A stretch of DNA of 64,000 nt from Flavobacterium sp. UBA7680 (GCF_002482975.1 NZ_DLHA01000019.1:296374-360373); one strand, 5' to 3'; numbered from the stretch's first letter, positions 7,594 through 16,028 are shown. Translations and numbers: made by a program. Notes: generated by a model not told the origin, from the letters alone.

Positions 7594-9585
7594 ATGAGCA
7601 ATCCCCAACAACCTCTACCACACAACGAAACAGAACGTTTAGCAGCATTAAAACGTTATAATATACTAGATTCACTTCCTGAGCATATCTTTGACGATGC
7701 TACTAAATTGGTCTCTTATATATGTGCCGTGCCTATTGCGCACATATCTTTTATAGATGAAAGCAGACAATGGTTTAAATCTGAAATTGGAATTGGAGTT
7801 TCTGAAGTTCCTCGTGAAATTAGTTTCTGTCGTTATACCATTTTGGATTCAGAAATGGTTGAAATTGGAGATACTCATTTAAACGAAAGATTTAAAAATG
7901 ATCCTAATGTAGTTGATGGTTTTAAAGTTAGATTCTATGCCGGAATTCCGCTTACAACTCCCGATGGTTATAACATTGGAACGATTTGCGCGATCGATCA
8001 TATTTCGAAGGAACTGAATGAAAATCAAAAAAATGCGCTTTCGATTGTAGCAAAGCATATTATCAATCAACTCGAATTACGAACAAAAAATACAGAACTG
8101 GCAGCGCAGAAAAAAATTGCACAGCGTGCTGTTCTTGCAAAAGATAGTTTTCTGGCCAATATGAGCCATGAAATCAGAACGCCTTTAAATGCTATTATTG
8201 GTTTTACTGATCTTCTTGCTGAGACAAGGCTCGATACCATTCAACGCGATTATATCAATAGCGTACAAATTGCAGAAGAAAACCTGCTTTTAATTGTGAA
8301 TGATATTCTGGATTTATCTAAAATCGAATCTGGAAATTTGACTATCGATGCACATCCATTCAATTTAAAAAATACCCTTAAACATATCTATGATTTATTA
8401 AAGGTAAAAGTTCCTGCCAATGTGGAATTTAATCTTTTTCTGGATGCCGATATGCCGGAAATGGTTATTGGCGATCAGGGAAGACTGAATCAAATACTGG
8501 TGAATCTTGCCGGAAATTCTCTAAAATTTACTGAAGAAGGCGAAGTAACTGTTTCTGTAAAAAAGACTGCTGAAACAGCTGATAATTATTCGCTTAGATT
8601 CTCTGTTAAAGATACCGGAATTGGAATACCCGAAAAGAAGCTTAAAACTATTTTTGAACGTTTTACACAAGCTGAAGAAAGTACAACACGAAAATTTGGA
8701 GGTACGGGACTTGGGCTTAATATTGTAAAGCAATTAATTGAATTACAGCATTCTGAAATTCAGGTAAAAAGCAAATTGGGTCATGGTTCAGAATTTTTCT
8801 TCACACTTACTTATAAAAAAGCTGATGATGTTGAAGAAATAAAAACAACTTTACCCGTACATAATCCGGATAAATATAAAATATTGCTTTGTGAGGATAA
8901 TGTTTTAAACCAAAAATTGGTAAAAAGCGTTATTTACAACTTTGGTTATGAAGTAGATATTGCCGAAAATGGTGAAGCAGGAATCCAATTATTATCAAAA
9001 AATAAATATGATTTAATTCTAATGGATCTTCAGATGCCTGTTAAAGACGGGTATCAAACTACGCAGTACATTAGAAATGAAATGAAGCTGAATATTCCTA
9101 TTATAGCCATGACCGCGCATTCTTTGGTTGGAGAACAAGAACGTTGTTATAAAGAAGGAATGAACAGTTATGTACCAAAACCGTTTAAACAGGCCGTACT
9201 TTTAGATGCCATAAAAACGGTAATGAATAAAGATATTCCGCTTACTCAAAAACGAAATATCGATTTGTCTTTTATAGATGAAGTTTCCTGCGGAGATCCT
9301 GACTTTAGAAAAGATATGATCTATTTGTTTTTAGAAAAAATTCCGAATGAAGTAATGCAATTGGAAGATGCCATTCATAAAAATGATGTTGATACTGCAA
9401 AAAAACTTTCGCATACTATGAAATCCAGTTTGGATATTTTTATGCTGAAGGATCTTAGCAATTATGTCTCTATTATTGAAAAAGAAGCCAATCTGGGGGA
9501 ATTTAGTACCGAAACGGTTGGCAAAATAAATACTTTACGCACTGAAATTACTGAAGTTATTGCGATTTTAAAAGATATTAAATAG
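7594..9585 (+). CDS. GAF-domain hybrid histidine kinase with REC and HPt
   Basis: A 663-residue soluble sensor kinase with a full internal phosphorelay. A GAF domain (about 25-165) is followed by a short coiled linker. HisKA comes next with SFLANMSHEIRTPLNA (phospho-acceptor H192). HATPase shows an N-box (N304/N308), G1 DTGIGIP (340-346) and G2 GGTGLGL (369-375). The receiver domain (about 428-545) has acidic pocket E434/D435, phospho-Asp D478 and K529. The HPt domain (about 555-660) has H607 in LSHTMKSS. There are no membrane segments, so it senses a cytoplasmic signal through GAF. No response regulator gene is adjacent, so the output partner is unknown. All catalytic residues appear intact. 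Confidence 0.93.
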   Translation: MSNPQQPLPHNETERLAALKRYNILDSLPEHIFDDATKLVSYICAVPIAHISFIDESRQWFKSEIGIGVSEVPREISFCRYTILDSEMVEIGDTHLNERFKNDPNVVDGFKVRFYAGIPLTTPDGYNIGTICAIDHISKELNENQKNALSIVAKHIINQLELRTKNTELAAQKKIAQRAVLAKDSFLANMSHEIRTPLNAIIGFTDLLAETRLDTIQRDYINSVQIAEENLLLIVNDILDLSKIESGNLTIDAHPFNLKNTLKHIYDLLKVKVPANVEFNLFLDADMPEMVIGDQGRLNQILVNLAGNSLKFTEEGEVTVSVKKTAETADNYSLRFSVKDTGIGIPEKKLKTIFERFTQAEESTTRKFGGTGLGLNIVKQLIELQHSEIQVKSKLGHGSEFFFTLTYKKADDVEEIKTTLPVHNPDKYKILLCEDNVLNQKLVKSVIYNFGYEVDIAENGEAGIQLLSKNKYDLILMDLQMPVKDGYQTTQYIRNEMKLNIPIIAMTAHSLVGEQERCYKEGMNSYVPKPFKQAVLLDAIKTVMNKDIPLTQKRNIDLSFIDEVSCGDPDFRKDMIYLFLEKIPNEVMQLEDAIHKNDVDTAKKLSHTMKSSLDIFMLKDLSNYVSIIEKEANLGEFSTETVGKINTLRTEITEVIAILKDIK

Positions 9586-9633
9586 ACAATTAACAATTGA
9601 TAATTATCAATTATCAATTGTTAATTGTTAACT
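9585..9633. repeat. Degenerate heptamer array (NNNAATT) at 3' ends of convergent genes
   Basis: Seven 7-bp units in phase: GACAATT, AACAATT, GATAATT, ATCAATT, ATCAATT, GTTAATT, GTTAACT. The array fills the whole gap between the stop codons of the convergent kinase and SDR genes. It is also largely palindromic and could act as a two-way terminator. Confidence 0.8.
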
Positions 9634-9635
9634 AT

Positions 9636-10448
9636 CTATTTCATCGCACTCATAGTTACTTTGTCAAACATTTTATCAGACAATATTTTTCGCATAAAAA
9701 GAGCTGGTCCAGCCAGATAACCTCCATGATAACGTGTTTTTGGTTTATTTGCTTTTAAGGCTTTCAAAATTAATTCTGCAATAAGTATTGGTCCCGGATT
9801 CTTTTTTTCAATATTCGCAAAAGTCTTCATCAATTTATTGACCGTTGTTCCGTAAGCACCGTGACCGGAAGTTTTAACCATACTGTCAAATGCAATTCCC
9901 GACCATTCAGATTTTATTCCGCCTGGTTCAATTACAATAACATCTATCCCGAATGGTTTAACTTCATTACGCAGACTATCGCTCAAACCTTCAATTGCAA
10001 ATTTACTGGCATGGTACCAGCCGCCAAAAGGACTCGCAATCTTGCCGCCAATAGACGATATATTGACAATTTTTCCCCACTTATTTTCTCTCATATACGG
10101 AAGACACAATTGAATTAATCTCGCTGCACCAAATACATTTACTTCCAGCTGATATTTTGCCGTTTCCATCGAAACATCTTCAATTGCGCCATAAGATCCA
10201 AAACCAGCGTTATTGATCAAAACATCTATTCTTCCTTCATTCGTAATAATGGTATTGATACCGTTTAGCATCGAAGTATCATTTGTAACGTCCATTTCAA
10301 TACATTTTATACCTAGCTGAACCAGATCTTTCATTTTATCTACTCGTCTGGCAGCTCCATATACGATATAATTATTGGCTGCTAAATGTTTTGCTGTTTC
10401 TTTACCAATACCTGCAGATGCACCTGTAACTAATACTACTCTTTGCAT
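9636..10448 (-). CDS. Short-chain dehydrogenase/reductase (SDR)
   Basis: A 270-residue classical SDR. The nucleotide-binding motif is TGASAGIGKE (8-17), NNAG is at 79-82, and the catalytic region has Ser131/132 and YHASK with Y145 and K149. GARR after strand 2 suggests NADP(H) preference. The C-terminal part (MRKILSDKMFDKVTM) is typical of the family that annotation tools label oxidoreductase; the true substrate is unknown. It diverges from the VOC gene at 10671, so the FNR-like box at 10556-10569 lies upstream of both. Confidence 0.88.
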   Translation of the reverse strand: MQRVVLVTGASAGIGKETAKHLAANNYIVYGAARRVDKMKDLVQLGIKCIEMDVTNDTSMLNGINTIITNEGRIDVLINNAGFGSYGAIEDVSMETAKYQLEVNVFGAARLIQLCLPYMRENKWGKIVNISSIGGKIASPFGGWYHASKFAIEGLSDSLRNEVKPFGIDVIVIEPGGIKSEWSGIAFDSMVKTSGHGAYGTTVNKLMKTFANIEKKNPGPILIAELILKALKANKPKTRYHGGYLAGPALFMRKILSDKMFDKVTMSAMK

Positions 10449-10555
10449 AATTCTTTTTATTAAGTGGTTGATTTATAAAGGCAAAATTAAATCTATTTGT
10501 AATTAGTCACTTTAGTCAAAAGCTCAGTTTACTTTGTTTAAAAGATCAAATATTC

Positions 10556-10569
10556 TTGATCTACATCAA
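10556..10569 (+). promoter_or_regulatory. Perfect FNR-type box TTGAT-CTAC-ATCAA
   Basis: Exact match to the E. coli FNR consensus TTGAT-N4-ATCAA. Its centre is 51.5 nt upstream of a weak -7 element, GAAATTTG (10614-10621), in front of the VOC gene at 10671. The -7 lacks the usual leading T, as expected of an activated promoter. Confidence 0.65.
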
Positions 10570-10670
10570 TACATTTCCTATCAAATGTCAATGTTTTAAA
10601 ATAAGATTTGTTTGAAATTTGTATCATAAAATACATTACTTCAAATACAAATTTTTAAAATCCTTTAAAC

Positions 10671-11132
10671 ATGGAAAATACAACTGCAAATAAATCAGGA
10701 CTTGCCTCCTTTTCTCTTTACAATATTGCTTTTACGGTTTCAAATATCGAGCAGTCCATTAAATGGTATTCAGATATATTTGATTTCAAATTAGTCAGCC
10801 GTACTACATTTGCAATTCCGTCTGGATCTGCGGAAGCGGCTATTTTAAAAGCTGGCGGAATGCGCATCGAACTTTTAAATATCCCCAATCCCGAAAGAAT
10901 CGAAGCTTTATTTGCCGATGCTCCGCTCCACTTAATTCCGCTTGGTAATAAATCAATTGTTTTGCAAGTTGAAGATCTGGCTGTCGCAACAAAAGAACTT
11001 GAAGAAAAAGGGGTCAATTTTGTATGGAAAGAACAATATCTGGCAGGAGATAAAATGTTATGTACCATGATTACAGATGTTGATGGAAATAAAATAAACA
11101 TTTTCCAAACCAATACAATTATCGGAAACTAA
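10671..11132 (+). CDS. VOC family (glyoxalase/bleomycin-resistance fold) protein
   Basis: A 153-residue protein with one vicinal-oxygen-chelate domain. It shows the paired beta-alpha-beta-beta-beta layout: FTVSNIEQSIKWYSDIFDF in the first half and VEDLAVATKELEEKGVNFV in the second, closing with ITDVDGNKINIFQ. The expected metal site is present only in part: E (RIELLN) is seen and the N-terminal His is replaced in YNIAFTV. It is therefore not a canonical glyoxalase I, and the substrate cannot be told. It has its own FNR-like box and a strong terminator. Confidence 0.85.
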   Translation: MENTTANKSGLASFSLYNIAFTVSNIEQSIKWYSDIFDFKLVSRTTFAIPSGSAEAAILKAGGMRIELLNIPNPERIEALFADAPLHLIPLGNKSIVLQVEDLAVATKELEEKGVNFVWKEQYLAGDKMLCTMITDVDGNKINIFQTNTIIGN

Positions 11133-11151
11133 ACCTGATAACATCATAATT

Positions 11152-11187
11152 AAAGGCCGGAATTAATCTCTAATTCCGGCCTTTTTA
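11152..11187 (+). terminator. Rho-independent terminator
   Basis: Perfect 14-bp stem AAAGGCCGGAATTA (11152-11165) / TAATTCCGGCCTTT (11171-11184) followed by a T-run, 20 nt past the VOC stop codon. Confidence 0.9.
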
Positions 11188-11214
11188 TTTCATTTAAGCC
11201 GTTTATAAATACTA

Positions 11215-11222
11215 TATCTTTG
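11215..11222 (+). promoter_or_regulatory. Candidate -7 element TATCTTTG
   Basis: Exact TAnnTTTG match ending 4 nt before the ATG at 11227; transcription would begin at or next to the start codon. Confidence 0.45.
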
Positions 11223-11226
11223 TAAT

Positions 11227-11805
11227 ATGTTTAGTGTATTTAAAAAATATATCGAAAGTAAAGCTGTTCTGTCTGATGACGAATGGGCGTTTATAGAATC
11301 TGTCAGCAACGTTAAAAAATTCCGTAAACATCAGCTGGTATTAAAAGAAGGCGATGTTTGGAATTTTCACGCTTTTATTTGCGACGGCTGCGTCAGACGT
11401 TATTCTGTAGACGCTGATAACGTTGAACATACAATTCAGTTTTCAATCGAAAATTGGTGGACAGGCGATCGCGAAAGTTTATTAAACGAAACACCTTCTA
11501 AACTAAATATCGAAGCCATCGAAAACACAACAGTTCTTTTAATACATAAAGACTACTTCGATAAAATCTGCGAAAAAATCCCAACCTTCAGTTCGATCAT
11601 CAGCAGCATACTTCAAAAAAGTATGAATACCATGCAAAAAAGAATTCAGGCCGATATTAGCTATACTGCCGAAGAAAAATACCTTCATTTTCTTGAATTT
11701 TATCCACAGCTTGCCAATCGTGTTCCGAGGCATATGTTAGCCTCCTATTTAGGCGTTACTCCCGAAACTCTAAGCAGAATAAGGAAATTAGCTTATAAAA
11801 AATAA
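11227..11805 (+). CDS. Crp/Fnr family transcription regulator (copy 1)
   Basis: A 192-residue regulator. The N-terminal cyclic-nucleotide-binding-type beta-barrel spans about 20-115 (LKEGDVWNFHAFICDGCVRR). A dimerisation helix follows, then a short HTH whose recognition helix reads VTPETLSRIRK. The E-T-L-S-R pattern matches the DNA-contacting E--SR of E. coli FNR. The protein lacks the N-terminal Fe-S cysteines of FNR and ends right after the recognition helix, as is common for Bacteroidota members. It is one of three similar paralogues within 5.5 kb. The ligand is unknown. It lies between an FNR-boxed VOC gene and an FNR-boxed SDR gene. Confidence 0.9.
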   Translation: MFSVFKKYIESKAVLSDDEWAFIESVSNVKKFRKHQLVLKEGDVWNFHAFICDGCVRRYSVDADNVEHTIQFSIENWWTGDRESLLNETPSKLNIEAIENTTVLLIHKDYFDKICEKIPTFSSIISSILQKSMNTMQKRIQADISYTAEEKYLHFLEFYPQLANRVPRHMLASYLGVTPETLSRIRKLAYKK

Positions 11806-11832
11806 AATAATACGTCCCGTTCTTCCATTCTC

Positions 11833-11846
11833 TTGATAAATGTCAA
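11833..11846 (+). promoter_or_regulatory. FNR-like box TTGAT-AAAT-GTCAA
   Basis: One mismatch from TTGAT-N4-ATCAA. The centre is 52.5 nt upstream of a weak -7 element CAACTTTG (11892-11899) in front of the SDR gene at 11936. Confidence 0.6.
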
Positions 11847-11935
11847 GATTTTTTGTAATAAACATCAATGACTTAACGAGTGTTCCTGACGCAACTTTGT
11901 ACTATAAATATTTCACTAATTAAAATAGATACAAA

Positions 11936-12793
11936 ATGTCAAAAACAATTTTTATTACAGGAACAAGTACAGGATTTGGTAAATTAACTGCAATCACGCT
12001 TTCAAATGCTGGTCATACCGTTATTGCAGGTATGCGTGGAACAAACGGTAAAAACGAAGCCGTTGCAAAAGAATTGGCTGCTTTGCCAAATGTTGAAGTA
12101 GTTGATATTGATGTTACAAACGATGAGTCGGTAACAAAAGCATTCGAACAAACTTTAACCAAACATGGCAAAATCGACGTACTTATAAACAATGCCGGAG
12201 TTGCCGGATATGGTGTTTGGGAATCTTGGACTTTAGACCAGATCAGAAACATGTTCGAAGTTAACTTCTACGGTGTTATTCGTACGTATCAAGCCGTTTT
12301 ACCAAGCATGCGTAAAGCTAAAAACGGTTTAATTATCAACCTTACTTCTGGCGCAAGCGGACACACTTTACCTTTTATGGGACCTTATTTAGCTTCTAAA
12401 TTTGGTGTAGAAAGTATTACAGAAGGAATTCAGGATGAATTAAGCGAATTCGGAATTGAAAACGTAAGTATTCAGCCGGGCGTTTATCCAACAGAAATGA
12501 ACAACGGTCAAAAATCAGGACTTCAGGCTGATAAAGCAGATATTATTGCCGAATACGGTGAAGAAACTGCAACTAAATTCAACGCTCTTGGCGGCGCATT
12601 TTATGGAAAAATGGCACAATACGATATGAACCCTCAAACTATTGCTGATGGAATCTTGTCTCTTGTAAACATGGAAAAAGGTACACGCCCTTTACGTTTA
12701 CCACTTGACGCTATCGCTCAGGGAACAGATCAGGAATTTATTACTGCAAGAGCTGAGATTAAAGCGAAATGGCTTTCTGCTTACAGCAACTAA
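11936..12793 (+). CDS. Short-chain dehydrogenase/reductase (SDR)
   Basis: A 285-residue classical SDR. The cofactor motif is TGTSTGFGK (8-16), with NNAG at 85-88, LTSG at 136-139 and the catalytic YLASK with Y151 and K155. GMRG after strand 2 suggests NADP(H). It is the first gene of a likely three-gene unit with the nitroreductase (62-nt gap) and the exported VOC protein (4-nt overlap). This points to a role in reducing reactive carbonyl or electrophile compounds (inference). An FNR-like box lies 90 nt upstream. Confidence 0.88.
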   Translation: MSKTIFITGTSTGFGKLTAITLSNAGHTVIAGMRGTNGKNEAVAKELAALPNVEVVDIDVTNDESVTKAFEQTLTKHGKIDVLINNAGVAGYGVWESWTLDQIRNMFEVNFYGVIRTYQAVLPSMRKAKNGLIINLTSGASGHTLPFMGPYLASKFGVESITEGIQDELSEFGIENVSIQPGVYPTEMNNGQKSGLQADKADIIAEYGEETATKFNALGGAFYGKMAQYDMNPQTIADGILSLVNMEKGTRPLRLPLDAIAQGTDQEFITARAEIKAKWLSAYSN

Positions 12794-12855
12794 TTCAACT
12801 AAATAAGGCTTTGCAAAACTCGTAAAGTCTTATTAACTCTTCAAAATAAACTACT

Positions 12856-13491
12856 ATGAAATCTATTATAGAAGCACTAAACTGGCGTTATGCAGCAAAA
12901 AAAATGACTGGCCAAAAAGTTCCTGATGAAATTGTGGAACGCATTATTGAAGCCGCTCATCTTGCGCCTTCGGGAATTGGTTTACAGCCTTATGAAATCA
13001 TCGCGATCAGCAATCCCGAACTTAAACAGCAAATTCTGCCTATCGCCATGAATCAGCCGCAAGCTGTTGAATCATCACATTTATTGGTATTTGCAGCTTG
13101 GGATAATTATACGCCGGAAAGAATTGATCGTGTTTTTAAACATCTTAACGAACAAAGAAATCATGAAGAAACCGTAACCGAACGTCAAAAGAATTTCGCC
13201 ATCAGTTATTTTGGAAATTTCACTAAAGAAGAAAATTTCCATCACGCCGCAAAACAGGCAAATATTGCACTTGGGCTTTCTGTAGCTGCAGCCGCACTCG
13301 AAAAAATTGATGCAACACCAATGGAAGGTTTCAATCCTGCACAATTAGATCAATTATTAGGATTGCCCGAAAAAGGATTGAGAAGTTCCATGCTTTTGGC
13401 TTTAGGCTACAGAGACGAAACCAACGATTATAATTTAAAAGTAAAAAAGGTTAGAAAACCAATTTCAGAATTTCTAACAGAAATAAAATGA
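12856..13491 (+). CDS. NAD(P)H-dependent nitroreductase, NfsB-like
   Basis: A 211-residue FMN-dependent oxidoreductase of the nitroreductase fold. Seen: N-terminal NWRYAAKKM, the FMN-contacting RRS-like region replaced by YAAKKM as in NfsB-type enzymes, HLAPSGIGLQPYEI, and the C-terminal LPEKGLRSSMLLALGYR flavin/phosphate-binding stretch. It would reduce nitroaromatics or quinones with NAD(P)H. Its stop codon overlaps the start of the next gene (ATGA), so the two are probably translated together. Confidence 0.88.
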   Translation: MKSIIEALNWRYAAKKMTGQKVPDEIVERIIEAAHLAPSGIGLQPYEIIAISNPELKQQILPIAMNQPQAVESSHLLVFAAWDNYTPERIDRVFKHLNEQRNHEETVTERQKNFAISYFGNFTKEENFHHAAKQANIALGLSVAAAALEKIDATPMEGFNPAQLDQLLGLPEKGLRSSMLLALGYRDETNDYNLKVKKVRKPISEFLTEIK

Positions 13492-14486
13492 TAAAACAAA
13501 TGAAAACAATTTATAAAACAATCTATATGTTAACGCTTACCACTATATTTTCGCAAAACACATCTGCTCAAACTCCTGTAGTTAAAGGCATTGAACACAT
13601 TGGAATTACGGTTCCTGACATGAAAACGGCTTTGCCCTTTTTTAAAGATATTTTAGGATTCACGCCTGTAACAGAAATTGGCCCTTTTGAGCTTGACGAT
13701 GTATGGAGAGAAAAATACAAAATTCACTCTGGTGCTCAGGTTGAAAAAATCGTATCGCTAAGAGCCGGCGACGGAGCTAATATTGAATTATTTGAATACA
13801 AATCACCAAAAGGAAATAAAGAAGTGCCTTACGGAGATGATTTGGGCTGGAATCATACTGCTTTTTATACTGATGATATTAATAACAGCGTAAAATATCT
13901 TAAATCAAAAGGGATAACCGTTTTGAGTGATCCTAATGTAAGTACTGCGGGGCCAACTGCGGGCGAATCCTGGGTTTATTTTTTAGCGCCTTGGGGAGCG
14001 CAGTTTGAGCTGGTTTCGTATCCTAACGGAAAAGCGTATGAAAAAGAAAATCCGCAGACTAAATTATGGTCGCCTAAATTGGCTGGAGAATCTTTTGCAA
14101 TTACCAGCGCAACAAAAGTTATGGCAACAATTGAAGTAGAAAAATTGCTTCAATTACATTTGGCAACTTGGGGCGAAAAAAATGTAGAGAAAAGAACCAA
14201 AAACTTCAAACTGATTTATACCGAAGATGTGAATATTGTAGATCCGTTTTTTATTTTAAACGGAACTGCTAACCTGAATCCGTTTATTGATGATCTTCAG
14301 AAAAAACATCCGGGATTTAAATTCTCTTTGGCAAAACCAATTGAAACACATAATAATATTGCACGCCTTTTTTGGCAGTTTGGCCCTGAAAGTAAACCCG
14401 ATACCATTACTGGTCAGGATGTTTTTGCGATAGAAAACAACAAAATCAAATCGCTTTACATTTTTATTGACGGATTAAAAAAATAA
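13488..14486 (+). CDS. Exported VOC-SnoaL fusion protein
   Basis: A 332-residue two-domain protein. A signal-peptide-like start (IYMLTLTTIFSQNTSAQ) is followed by a VOC domain (about 34-178: HIGITVPDMKTALPFFKDIL, LGWNHTAFYTDDI, FELVSYPNG). A C-terminal SnoaL/NTF2-like domain (about 205-330: LLQLHLATWGEKNVEKR, IARLFWQFG, IKSLYIFIDGL) completes it. The VOC part retains H (GIEHIGI), H (WNHTAF) and E (FELVS) as possible metal ligands. An alternative ATG at 13500 gives a more ordinary signal peptide. The first ATG overlaps the nitroreductase stop by 4 nt. The substrate is unknown, but two catalytic folds exported together is uncommon. Confidence 0.8.
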   Translation: MIKQMKTIYKTIYMLTLTTIFSQNTSAQTPVVKGIEHIGITVPDMKTALPFFKDILGFTPVTEIGPFELDDVWREKYKIHSGAQVEKIVSLRAGDGANIELFEYKSPKGNKEVPYGDDLGWNHTAFYTDDINNSVKYLKSKGITVLSDPNVSTAGPTAGESWVYFLAPWGAQFELVSYPNGKAYEKENPQTKLWSPKLAGESFAITSATKVMATIEVEKLLQLHLATWGEKNVEKRTKNFKLIYTEDVNIVDPFFILNGTANLNPFIDDLQKKHPGFKFSLAKPIETHNNIARLFWQFGPESKPDTITGQDVFAIENNKIKSLYIFIDGLKK

Positions 14487-14508
14487 ATTCCCGAGTTCTT
14501 TTAACTTC

Positions 14509-14538
14509 AAAATCCCGCTTTATGGCGGGATTTTTTTA
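14509..14538 (+). terminator. Rho-independent terminator
   Basis: Stem AATCCCGC (14511-14518) / GCGGGATT (14525-14532) plus T7, 24 nt past the stop of the three-gene unit. Confidence 0.88.
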
Positions 14539-14580
14539 TTATATAAATCAAAATCGATAATTTTACCCAAACTCATTTTT

Positions 14581-15159
14581 ATGTCTCAGGATTTTCTCGA
14601 TTATTTAAAAACGAAACTTCAAATTTCTGAATCTGAATTTGAATTAATACAAGAAACTCTTATTCATAAAAATATTAAGCGAAGAAAATTTCTGCTGCAG
14701 GAAGGTGAAATTTGGCGTTATTATGCTTTTGTTTTAAAAGGACTTTTACGCACGTATAGTGTAGATGATCGCGGCGTTGAACATATTATTGATTTTTCTT
14801 TAGAAAATTCCTGGACGGGCGATATGGAAAGTTATTCTTCTGAAACACCTTCAAATCTAAATATAGATGCTCTCGAAGATTCTGAAGTGATATTGATTTC
14901 GAAAGTAAATTTTGAAAAACTTTTAACCGAAATTCCAGATCTTTCAAAATTCATGAAAAAGCTGTTTGAGATTAGTTTTATAGAATCTCAAAATCGGGTT
15001 TTGTCGAATATCAGTTTAACATCGGAACAAAAATATACCAATTTCCTTCATAAATTTCAGAATGTACATTCCAGATTTCCACAGCATATGATTGCTTCTT
15101 ATTTGGGAATTTCTGCAGAAACATTAAGTCGAATTAGAAATCAAACTGCCAAAAAATAA
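14581..15159 (+). CDS. Crp/Fnr family transcription regulator (copy 2)
   Basis: A 192-residue paralogue of the regulators at 11227 and 16115. The cNMP-type barrel (LLQEGEIWRYYAFVLKGLLR) is followed by IDFSLENSWTGDMESY, the dimer helix, and a terminal HTH with recognition helix ISAETLSRIRN. The E-T-L-S-R pattern is FNR-like. No Fe-S cysteine set is present. It has no obvious partner gene; the nearest neighbours are the detoxification unit upstream and a palindromic element downstream. Confidence 0.9.
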   Translation: MSQDFLDYLKTKLQISESEFELIQETLIHKNIKRRKFLLQEGEIWRYYAFVLKGLLRTYSVDDRGVEHIIDFSLENSWTGDMESYSSETPSNLNIDALEDSEVILISKVNFEKLLTEIPDLSKFMKKLFEISFIESQNRVLSNISLTSEQKYTNFLHKFQNVHSRFPQHMIASYLGISAETLSRIRNQTAKK

Positions 15160-15164
15160 TTATT

Positions 15165-15372
15165 TTAAACACATAGGAACATAGCTTTTCTGTGGGTTAA
15201 AAAGGCGTTTCACTTGCATTAATTCACATATTTGTACGCGTAGAGCTTTGTCAAAGTTTAAAACTTTGACAAAGCTGCGTCATCGAAAAACACACAAAGC
15301 TATGTGTTAAAATCTAGATTTTTTTTAATCTTCTTAATAAATCATTTTAAATCTATGCCTTTATGTGTTTAA
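15165..15372. repeat. MITE-like element with terminal inverted repeats
   Basis: About 208 bp bounded by TTAAACACATAGGAACATAG (15165-15184) and its imperfect inverse (15349-15372; about 20 of 24 positions match). An internal perfect hairpin with arms AGCTTTGTCAAAGTTT / AAACTTTGACAAAGCT spans 15244-15275. No open frame inside. It fills the gap between the Crp/Fnr gene and the DinB gene. Confidence 0.6.
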
Positions 15373-15409
15373 TAAAATTTTTATACCTAAAACACAATTG
15401 ACATAAATA

Positions 15410-15907
15410 TTATAATAACAAAACCAATTGCCCTAAATGATAATTTTGATGATTGGTTCTGCTAATCAAAACATTAAGTTTATTTCTAGTTGGGTCTTTC
15501 TTAAAATCATCTTCGCTTACAGAAGCGTGTTTTTCAAGCCATTGTTCTGGTGACATATTTTCGATATGTTCTAACATCACAGCATTTATCTTTTCCCAGT
15601 TTTGTTTTAAAACTTCAAAATCAGGAAAAATTTTACCCGATTTATCCGGAGCAGAAACAAAAATAGGATCGAGTTCAGGATATCTTTTTTTATCAAAACC
15701 CAATAACTCAATCATGGTATCGGTTGTAGAAATAAGATGCCCCAAAAGATAAATTCCACGGTTTCTTTCGGGAGAAATTTCTTTATAGATTTCTTCTTCA
15801 GAAAGTTTGATAATTAAATTGTGTAATCTTCTGTTAGATAAAAGCCACGCTTCTATATAAAGTTTAGTAGTTAGCAAGAGCGCTTCATCGCTTTTAAAAT
15901 GTGACAT
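15410..15907 (-). CDS. DinB family protein
   Basis: A 165-residue four-helix DinB/YfiT-like protein. The metal-binding histidine triad is H57 (LLGHLIS), H153 and H157 (NHQNYHLGQL), at the usual positions. Members bind zinc or nickel and include thiol-dependent S-transferases; the actual reaction is unknown here. It is transcribed alone, from a promoter with an FNR-like box (15990-16003) at the same spacing as the two boxes at 10.5 and 11.8 kb. This ties it to the detoxification genes. Confidence 0.85.
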   Translation of the reverse strand: MSHFKSDEALLLTTKLYIEAWLLSNRRLHNLIIKLSEEEIYKEISPERNRGIYLLGHLISTTDTMIELLGFDKKRYPELDPIFVSAPDKSGKIFPDFEVLKQNWEKINAVMLEHIENMSPEQWLEKHASVSEDDFKKDPTRNKLNVLISRTNHQNYHLGQLVLLL

Positions 15908-15989
15908 AATACAATGGTTTAATTATTATAAATGTTACAAAGTTCTTGTTTCTAACTTTGAAAAACATTGATATATAATATCAAACAAA

Positions 15990-16003
15990 TTGACTTTAAT
16001 CAA
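15990..16003 (-). promoter_or_regulatory. FNR-like box TTGAC-TTTA-ATCAA
   Basis: One mismatch from the FNR consensus. The centre is 51.5 nt from a weak -7 element GAACTTTG (15938-15945, minus strand) in front of the DinB gene. A second palindrome, TTGATATATAATATCAA, lies at 15968-15984. Confidence 0.55.
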
Positions 16004-16028
16004 GGTTTTTAGCGCATGTTTATTTAAA

